64,000 nt of DNA. Origin: Trichomonas vaginalis G3 (taxonomy: Eukaryota > Parabasalia > Trichomonadida > Trichomonadidae). Location: assembly GCF_026262505.1 (NCBI RefSeq), contig NC_067203.1, positions 7,502,001-7,566,000 on the forward strand, written 5' to 3'. A program made the position numbers and the translations under genes. The notes under the pieces are model-generated. The model searched no databases and had not been told where the DNA came from. It saw nothing but the letters and a program-made list of their open reading frames with translations. Below are positions 56,658 to 62,938 of the stretch, piece by piece. Numbering within the stretch: position 1 is the stretch's first letter; each line of letters starts with the position of its first letter.

Positions 56658-57603
56658 ATGACGAATCCAAACAAGGACCCCTATGTTTCTAAGGCAACAA
56701 AGAAAGCACTCATGATAAAAATCTTTAGTTCAACACCAAATGCTTGGTTTATGGATATCTTGGAAAACATTCCGAGGTATAGAGAAGATGGACCACCATA
56801 CTGGCTAATATTTGTCGGTCAAAACACAAGATACTGTGAAGCCATACCATTATGGTCCAAAAATATTTTAGATGTGAAAACTGCTTTGACAATATTCGTT
56901 GACAAATACCATCCAACAAAACTGACATCTGACTGTGAAAGTTCTTTCAAATCAGATGATGTAAAAAACTATCTGCGTTCAAAAAATGTAAACCAATATT
57001 TTCATTGTCGACCAAACCATTCTGCTCTTGGTGTCATTGACGGTTGTATAAAATGTTAAGAGACTTAAACCAACCACAAGGTGGTGAAGCAAATGAAATG
57101 TCATATGACGACACAATATAGACACTTCTCCATGGCAAAGATGAGACAAGTTTTAAATATTTACAATAGCCGTAAACAAAAAGGTTTGGGAAACCACTCC
57201 CCCGAAGAAATGAAAAACAACCCTGACTTAGAGAAAGACTATATATTTAATAATTTAGTCAAAAGAGACAAACAAAAAGAATGCCGGGCTTCAAACTTCA
57301 GAAAGGTGACAAAGTAAAAATAGAAATACCTAAACGCGACCCATATGAAAATACTATTGACTATGACAACAATGGAACCCGACAGGTACTCACATTCGTG
57401 TTCGTAAAAATAGAAGAAAGTATACAAGAGAATATTATGAAGTTTTAGGCAAACATGGCAAAATGTACACACTGCAAGCAGAAGATAAAACTACTATTGT
57501 CAGACCTCGTTTCAAACTTGTCAAAGTTCAAGGTGGTATACTTTCAAAGACAGTTCCTAACAAATATAAGACAACTCCTGACGAATATGCTAAAAGAAGT
57601 TGA
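56658..57603 (+). pseudogene. RVE-type (retroviral-like) integrase, at least four frame breaks
   Basis: The first frame holds the catalytic core: WFMDILENIP (first D), YWLIFVGQNTRYCEAIPLWS and KLTSDCESSFKSD (second D). Thirty-six residues later comes GVID, where retroviral integrases have E, so the third acidic residue is D here. A shifted segment then reads LRDLNQPQGGEANEMSYDD. The frame next returns as HFSMAKMRQVLNIYNSRKQK GLGNHSPEEM. It shifts again into GFKLQKGDKVKIEIPKRDPY and once more into a chromo/SH3-like end (REYYEVLGKHGKMYTLQAED). Maverick integrases insert the element and make 5-6 bp duplications. This copy cannot make a full enzyme. Confidence 0.75.
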
Positions 57604-57612
57604 AAATGACGA

Positions 57613-59022
57613 CTAAGCATTTCTATACCATGCGTAAACTGTCATGTAAGGTGGCATGTAGTCTTTACTTTGTCCCGTTGTTTGTGTATATCCTGAAACG
57701 CGATGTGTATGGTTTCCATCTCCCTGAGTGTTACCCCAGAAACAATTTATAGCAAACTGAACGTTGTCTTTAACATCATATCCTTTACCTTTTTTCATTG
57801 CTGACCAATCCCAAAAATTATGCTTATGCCAACCTGCTTGAGATGTACTTAAATCTATGTAGTGACTGTGTGCAGGTAAATTTTCACCTGAAATCGTTTT
57901 ACTTCCACCTGTTTCCTTTGAAGAGTTTGCACAATACAAAAACCTGTCGACTATTTGAGTCCAAGTTCCAAAACCAAGTACTACTTCTGGTCTGGTAGAG
58001 TTCATTGACGTATAAATAGAGCCTATAGGATATAATGTTTGAAGCATTTCTGTCTTTAATGTTTGAAGCTCTGTTTTGTCTGCTTTCTTGTCATATAAAT
58101 CTTGAGCAGTGAATTTAGTATTATATTCATCCTTCATGACATAAACATCTTTACATCTAATGTTTCTCATCGTCGTTATGTCGTCATCCGATGTTAAACC
58201 TTGTGGAAAGTTAGGAGGTTTACAATATAATACATCCCCACCAGTTTCTTCAACCGTTCCTTCAATACTTTCTATAGCAACAGTTGTAAAACTTGTATGT
58301 GTATGGTTCTTGTCTGCTTTCTTCTCTAACTCATCGTTAACATAAGTTTTATCTGCTTTAAGGTCTAAACATCCTGAAACCCATCCTGTATCGGCTTTAA
58401 CTTTAAAAGTCTTCGATGTCCATTCATGGTACCAGTCAACCCTTTCTTTCATTTCGTTATCTTTTTCATCCACATATTCCTTATCCGCTTTCTTCTCTAA
58501 CTTACTAGCCATAAGTCCCTTATCTACCTTATTTTCAAGGCTAACGTTTAAGTCTGTTATTTCAGATATAGAATGTGTATGAGTCTTTTTAGAATATTCG
58601 TTTTCAGCTCTTGTCACTTCACTTGACATTTTATTGTCAACATATGTTTTGTCTGCTAGTTCAGGATGAGTATGTTCTTTTGTTGCATAAGCATTGTTAG
58701 CTCTTTCTTCTTCTTTTGCTATTGCATCGTCTACATATTCTTTGTCAGCTTTGTTGTCAACATCTGCTTTCAAAAGAAGTTCATTTATAGGTTTCTCGTT
58801 TAAAGTTCCTTTTGTTGGATTTATACAGACAGTATTGTTCTTCTTGTCTTGAAATAGAAACTCATCTGTTAAAGGGTTTAATGTCAGTTTTAAGTTTCCT
58901 TCTTTCAATGACTCAGATATCTTAGAATAGTTTGAAAAGTTTGTTGTGTTCTTATTTAGAGCTTGCATAATGAGTTGTCGGTTGTGTTGTATTTCTCTCA
59001 TGGAAGCAATATCTTTCGACAT
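57613..59022 (-). CDS. Phage-like fibre/receptor-binding protein
   Basis: 469 residues, intact, ATG at 59022. Residues ~85-330 are a chain of KADK-x-YVD/V-type repeats mixed with HTH motifs (KEHTHPELADKTYVDNK; KKTHTHSISEITDLN; KKADKNHTHTSF), as in trimeric phage fibres. The C-terminal ~130 residues have YPIGSIYTSMNSTRPEVVLG FGTW, LPAHSHYIDLS and end YMPPYMTVYAWYRNA. This is the collar/baseplate tip layout of bacteriophage short fibres. It would form a trimeric spike on a particle. Such a gene supports the element being, or having been, an infectious virus. Confidence 0.75.
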   Translation of the reverse strand: MSKDIASMREIQHNRQLIMQALNKNTTNFSNYSKISESLKEGNLKLTLNPLTDEFLFQDKKNNTVCINPTKGTLNEKPINELLLKADVDNKADKEYVDDAIAKEEERANNAYATKEHTHPELADKTYVDNKMSSEVTRAENEYSKKTHTHSISEITDLNVSLENKVDKGLMASKLEKKADKEYVDEKDNEMKERVDWYHEWTSKTFKVKADTGWVSGCLDLKADKTYVNDELEKKADKNHTHTSFTTVAIESIEGTVEETGGDVLYCKPPNFPQGLTSDDDITTMRNIRCKDVYVMKDEYNTKFTAQDLYDKKADKTELQTLKTEMLQTLYPIGSIYTSMNSTRPEVVLGFGTWTQIVDRFLYCANSSKETGGSKTISGENLPAHSHYIDLSTSQAGWHKHNFWDWSAMKKGKGYDVKDNVQFAINCFWGNTQGDGNHTHRVSGYTQTTGQSKDYMPPYMTVYAWYRNA

Positions 59023-59040
59023 TTTTATTCTAGATAAAAT
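59023..59040. promoter_or_regulatory. 18-bp bidirectional promoter region
   Basis: TTTTTATTCTAGATAAAAT separates the divergent ATGs at 59022 and 59041. It is nearly the same as the 43532-43549 spacer. Confidence 0.5.
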
Positions 59041-59890
59041 ATGCTTCCAATAGAAAAAGAAAATTCAAGAGTTGCTACAACTAAACCATTAGATGAACTT
59101 TTTACTAATGTCGGTCAAAAGTTTGAGACAGAGACCGTAAAGCATGAAGGCTATCGTTTTGACTACCCATTAAGATGGCTAAGAGACCCATCTGTCACAA
59201 AAGCTATTGGCTTTCGTAGAATGAAGTTTGTGTCTGTAGAAGATAAAAGTTTTCCATTTATTGTAAGGTTTCATATAGATTATATATCTGAAGGGAAACG
59301 AAAAATGTGGGAAGAAATTGAGCTAATACAAGTTGACCTTTCATCTTCTCTACAGACTGCGTTAAAAAATATAGAAGATAAAATAAATTCATGTTATGCA
59401 AAATATGCTGATGAATATGCAAATACCGAGAGCACACTTTATGTGAGAATTGTATATGACAAACAAAATTCACAAGTGTCATTTCAAATCTACGAAGACA
59501 ATCCAAAGAAAGACGAACAAATATATACAGAATTCACTGCAATGTCATGGTATTATTTGCAAAGAATGTTAAATCAGAAAGTCGAACTTCCTTTAGCAAA
59601 TATTTACAGTCGATATGCAAGAGATGAACCATATTTATTTAAAGATGTTTTCGACCCAGCTGCTATTATTGTTCATGCTTCATTTTCTGGCGCCCAAAAC
59701 TCTTTCTTATGCTTGGCAAATGACTTTTACGAAAAACCTACAAAGTTATACGAACCACCAAGTGGAAGTATTTCAGACTTTCAAGTATGGTTTACTACAG
59801 ATGGAAGAAAAAAGAATAATTCCATTATACCATGCGTTTTACTTAGAACTTAGTTTCATATACAACTACTATCGAACGGTAAAAATATAA
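59041..59890 (+). pseudogene. Paralogue B of a duplicated element protein, frame broken in an A run near 59810
   Basis: ATG at 59041 (LPIEKENSRVATTKPLDELF; GYRFDYPLRWLRDPSVTKAI; VFDPAAIIVHASFSGAQNSF; DFQVWFTTDG). After GRK the frame shifts in a run of six A and ends at 59853. In another frame the expected end continues RIIPLYHAFYLELSFIYNYY. Homologous to paralogue A at 53675-54536 throughout. The two lie on opposite strands ~5 kb apart. Beta-rich, no known domain; near the fibre gene, so a virion-surface role is possible. Confidence 0.6.
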
Positions 59891-59894
59891 TTTT

Positions 59895-60137
59895 TTAATA
59901 CGGTTGAGGTGTTGGATTTGGTTGCCAACTAGACTGTGGTGCAGGTTCAGGCTGTTGTATAACAGGAGCTTGCTCTTCTGGTTCAGGGTCTTTAGGTATA
60001 ATACCAACAAACTGACCTACCCTTTTACCAATATTTTTGACTCCGTTCCAAATTCCTTTTCCTACGGTTTTTATTCCATTCCATATACCTCTTCCAACTC
60101 TTCTGAAGAAGTTTCCAATACTACTGAAGAAACCCAT
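59895..60137 (-). CDS. Amphipathic small protein (membrane-active minor virion protein candidate)
   Basis: 80 residues, ATG at 60137. Residues 1-45 form a strongly amphipathic, W/G/K/R-rich stretch with an internal repeat (GRGIWNGIKTVGKGIWNGVK). A proline/glutamine tail follows (PEPEEQAPVIQQPEPAPQ). Minor capsid proteins of adenovirus type and some Polinton relatives have a similar N-terminal amphipathic helix used to disrupt membranes. I infer the role from this pattern alone. Its start resembles that of the broken gene at 56640. Confidence 0.55.
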   Translation of the reverse strand: MGFFSSIGNFFRRVGRGIWNGIKTVGKGIWNGVKNIGKRVGQFVGIIPKDPEPEEQAPVIQQPEPAPQSSWQPNPTPQPY

Positions 60138-60155
60138 TTTACTATATGTAAAAAT

Positions 60156-60518
60156 CTAATGTCCGCCTAGTCTCTTACGTTTCCTGTTGAGTTCCATAGC
60201 ATTCTTTAACTGGAGCTCATACATTCTGTTTCTCCTCTGGTAGAAAACATATTCTGGGTCAACTCCTGTGTTCGCGTCATCTGCATAAAGTTGTTTATAT
60301 CCCACTTCAGGGTTTGTATAAAACTCTTTCCATCTCATATTTGCATACCATGGTGGCAAACCTAACGCAGCGTCATTTGACATGGCAGTTTGCATTTGTA
60401 CATCTGTTGGCACTTGACCATAGTTTGCCATTGCAGTTTGTATTCTAACTTCATTTGGAATATTCTCTGGGTTTGGTTGTCCAGGTTGCTGTGCATTCGC
60501 TAAGTTCTGTGCGTCCAT
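60156..60518 (-). CDS. Unknown element protein with internal repeat (120 aa)
   Basis: ATG at 60518 after TTTTTATCTAATATTAA. Contains a duplicated motif (NEVRIQTAMANYGQVPTDVQ MQTAMSND), an aromatic centre (PPWYANMRWKEFYTNPEVGY) and a basic end (NRKRKRLGGH). Ends 18 bp before the amphipathic protein gene on the same strand. Function unknown. Confidence 0.5.
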   Translation of the reverse strand: MDAQNLANAQQPGQPNPENIPNEVRIQTAMANYGQVPTDVQMQTAMSNDAALGLPPWYANMRWKEFYTNPEVGYKQLYADDANTGVDPEYVFYQRRNRMYELQLKNAMELNRKRKRLGGH

Positions 60519-60541
60519 TTAATATTAGATAAAAATATCTC

Positions 60542-60673
60542 TTACGAGTACATATACTGAACATTTGCAGGAATTGGTTCATCTTCATATTCTCTGTACT
60601 TTTCTGCCACGTCAAATAAATAAATGACACAATGGAAAAAACCTAAAACAAGTAGTCCTATTTCAAACCACAT
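60542..60673 (-). CDS. 43-aa single-membrane-segment protein
   Basis: ATG at 60673. A hydrophobic helix (GLLVLGFFHCVIYLF) after WFEI, then an acidic, proline-bearing tail (EKYREYEDEPIPANVQYMYS). It overlaps the end of the methyltransferase gene by 16 bp, which suggests a co-transcribed pair. It may be a small membrane protein of the virion or of the host membrane. Confidence 0.5.
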   Translation of the reverse strand: MWFEIGLLVLGFFHCVIYLFDVAEKYREYEDEPIPANVQYMYS

Positions 60674-61476
60674 TTACTTACTAATAAAATTTCTTTATTG
60701 TGACACTTTCTCCAGTTTATAGGACCTCTCTCATATTCTATCTTGTCATATATAAACTCATAGTCATGTATGTCCTCTAACCATCTCATAACGGTTTCCA
60801 AACCACTTTTATCGGATGTAAAGTAAAAGCATGGATGGTTATGTAAAACGTCTAAAGTTTCTAAAGAGTCTCTCAGAGTCCAGTCTACTTGGTATTGAAA
60901 ATCCCATGTGTTATAGAACGGCGGGTCCACTATAAAGAAAACATTTTCCTTGTCTTTATATTTTTCATACAAATCTGTCCAATGACATCTCACAAACTCT
61001 ATACCCTCAATATATTTTTCTATGTCCTCTTTGAAAACATTTGTATAGTTAAGATATAAAACTTTTGACATAAGTGTTTCAATGTCATGAACTCTTATAG
61101 CACCACTATATAATAGTCTAGCAGATATACTATCCCAGTCTATATATTCTGCTTTTTTCAAAACCTCTCTCACAATATTTTTCTTATCTAATGGTATACG
61201 TTCCATCTTACCTATCTGAATCTTTTCTTTTAACTCTTTCAATATTTTGTTAGTGTCTGGAATATGTTTGAGACGGTCCATATAGTTGTCGAAGTCATTG
61301 CATATAATCTTTGAGTCTGGGAATATTATATGGCACAAATGGGATATATAGAAACTTCCACCGAACAAATCTACAAATGTTAGACCATTCGGTAGTTTCT
61401 TAAGTTCTCTCAATATAATATCTTTACATCTACTCTTATTTCCAAAGAACGGTAACGGTGGTTTTGTAAAATTCAT
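60658..61476 (-). CDS. D12-class N6-adenine DNA methyltransferase (Dam-like)
   Basis: 272 residues, intact, ATG at 61476. The motifs are in D12 order: PPLPFFGNKSRCKDII (motif X), VDLFGGSFYISHL (motif I, SAM binding, ~35-47), ICNDFDNYM (acidic partner) and DPPF (~184-187, catalytic motif IV). The C-terminal strand block (YEFIYDKIEYERGPINWRKC) is typical. It should methylate adenine N6 in DNA. Trichomonads are known to have N6-methyladenine and Maverick-type methyltransferases of this kind, so the gene may mark element or host DNA. Confidence 0.85.
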   Translation of the reverse strand: MNFTKPPLPFFGNKSRCKDIILRELKKLPNGLTFVDLFGGSFYISHLCHIIFPDSKIICNDFDNYMDRLKHIPDTNKILKELKEKIQIGKMERIPLDKKNIVREVLKKAEYIDWDSISARLLYSGAIRVHDIETLMSKVLYLNYTNVFKEDIEKYIEGIEFVRCHWTDLYEKYKDKENVFFIVDPPFYNTWDFQYQVDWTLRDSLETLDVLHNHPCFYFTSDKSGLETVMRWLEDIHDYEFIYDKIEYERGPINWRKCHNKEILLVSKCGLK

Positions 61477-61529
61477 TTATATATAATAATAAAAATGTTT
61501 TTACCCGAAAAGTGACAGAAAAGTGACAA

Positions 61530-61855
61530 AGCATTTACGAAGAAATCATGAAAATTCAAGAGGGTAGAAAAGAGGTTAGATCTAACCTTCTACCCTAAAT
61601 TATATTTTTGGGTCCTTTACACTCATTACGAAGAAGTCTTGACAAAACATTTACGATGAAATCATGAAAATTCAAGAGGGTAGAAAAGAGGTTAGAAAAG
61701 AGGTTAGATCTAACCTTCTACCCTAAACATTATTTTTGGGTCCTTTACACTCATTACGATGAAGTCTTGACAAAACATTTACGAAGAAGTCTTGACAAAA
61801 CATTTACGAAGAAGTCTTGACAAAACATTTACGAAGAAGAAGTCTTGACAAAACA
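61530..61855. repeat. Subterminal palindrome and spacer repeats (orientation B)
   Basis: Two palindrome units (GGTTAGATCTAACCTTCTACC, centres ~61580 and ~61710), then four or more copies of ACATTTACGAAGAAGTCTTG-type spacer repeats up to the right end. AAAAGTGACA occurs twice at ~61507-61527. Confidence 0.75.
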
Positions 61856-61927
61856 TGAAAACATATATAATTTGTGAAAAGCTCCTGGAAGACCCGTATA
61901 TATAAGAACTTCATTTATAATAATCAT

Positions 61928-61980
61928 CTTCAGGGCTAGAAGGCACGAAGTGCCTGGAAGCCCCACTACTTTTTTTTTTT
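61928..61980 (-). repeat. Right terminal inverted repeat with hairpin
   Basis: Inverse of the left end: GTAGTGGGGCTTCCAGG, stem-loop GGCAC-TTC-GTGCC, CTTCTAGCCCTGAAG, then the T tract. It is followed at once by the CATGG duplication. Confidence 0.85.
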
Positions 61981-61985
61981 CATGG
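61981..61985. repeat. 5-bp target-site duplication of the Maverick (right)
   Basis: CATGG, matching 37920-37924. Confidence 0.8.
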
Positions 61986-62199
61986 CATATGAAAATCGAT
62001 GAGGGGGGCACAAACTTGCCCAGTGAGGTGAAGTGAAAAGTGACAGGTTTACATGCCAGAAATGTAAAGTGTCAGATTTGAAACAAAAAATGGATTAATT
62101 TATTATTATATGATAGAGAGATTTGGTAAGTTACTATCAAATTTGTAAGTAAGGGGGAGAAAAAAAGTAAGAAAGAAAAAAAAATTTAAAAAATAAAAA

Positions 62200-62366
62200 G
62201 CCACTCGCTTCGCTCGCGGTTGACAAAAAGAACAAATTCGAAAAATAATTGTATGAAATTACGAAACTAAGCCACTCGCTTCGCTCGCGGCTTAAGAAAA
62301 GAACAAATTCGAAAAAAGATTGTACGAAATTACGAAACTAAGCCGCTTGCTTCGCTCGCGGCTTAA
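62200..62366. repeat. 71-bp tandem repeat with GC hairpins
   Basis: Starts at 62200, 62271 and 62342. Each begins GCC(A/G)CTCGCTTCGCTCGCGG, a GCCGC...GCGGC stem, then ~50 bp of AACAAATTCGAAAAA-type sequence. The stem is most complete in the third unit. Confidence 0.8.
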
Positions 62367-62473
62367 GTAAACAACATATTTCAGATTATCGATACTAAAA
62401 ATTTTTTATTTTATTACTTTTTTTTGCATTTTTTTAAAGCTTCTTCACTTAAATCATGGAATGTCTCAAAGAC

Positions 62474-62768
62474 AAAAGTAGCATACAGCATGTAAAGCTA
62501 AAGAAAGATAATCATAATTAATACCTTAATTTTTAATATTACGCATTTTTAGGTGCAAAATTTAAAAACATTCTAATACAATAGAGCAGTTTCCAAAAGT
62601 AGCATACAGCATGTAAAGCTAAAGAAAGATAATCATAATTAATACCTTAATTTTTAATATTACGCATTTTTAGGTGCAAAATTTAAAAACATTCTAATAC
62701 AATAGAGCAGTTTCCAAAAGTAGCATACAGCATGCAAAGCTAAAGAAAGATAATCATAATTAATACCT
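62474..62768. repeat. 121-bp tandem repeat, about 2.4 copies
   Basis: Units start AAAAGTAGCATACAGCATGT at 62474, 62595 and 62716. The first two are nearly identical and the third is cut short. Confidence 0.9.
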
Positions 62769-62938
62769 TTAAAGTTTAAAATCTTGATTTTTTTTAAAAT
62801 CAAATATTTATAACTTTAATACATACAGCTTAAACCTTATACTTGTTTTCTCTTGTGAGAAAGCAATCTTACAAAGCTAACAATCCTAAAAAATAAAGAA
62901 TTAAAATTTAATAATTTAATCTAAAATTAAAATCAAAA

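Larger units (their letters stand above)
37925..61980. mobile_element. Maverick/Polinton-class (PLV-like) DNA element, ~24.06 kb, complete ends
   Basis: Bounded by terminal A (left, 25 nt) and T (right, 11 nt) tracts, 42-bp terminal inverted repeats and a CATGG duplication. The gene content is that of the virus-like Maverick/Polinton and polinton-like virus group: major capsid candidate, penton candidate, A32-type packaging ATPase, RVE integrase. It adds an SF3 helicase, D12 methyltransferase, KilA-N proteins, an HNH nuclease and a fibre. I see neither protein-primed PolB nor the adenovirus-type protease usual in Polintons. Genes are packed with gaps of a few tens of bases, often with divergent starts. 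Many frames carry one-base breaks. Repeat-rich gaps lie at 49.9-50.8, 51.8-53.5 and 61.5-61.9 kb. Confidence 0.85.
61986..62938. other. Repeat-rich gap between the Maverick and the MULE gene
   Basis: Starts with a short GC-richer stretch holding AAAAGTGACA. It then has hairpin repeats and a 121-bp tandem repeat, listed separately, and ends in AT-rich sequence next to the transposase stop. It may be the 3' subterminal region of the MULE. No gene seen. Confidence 0.5.
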
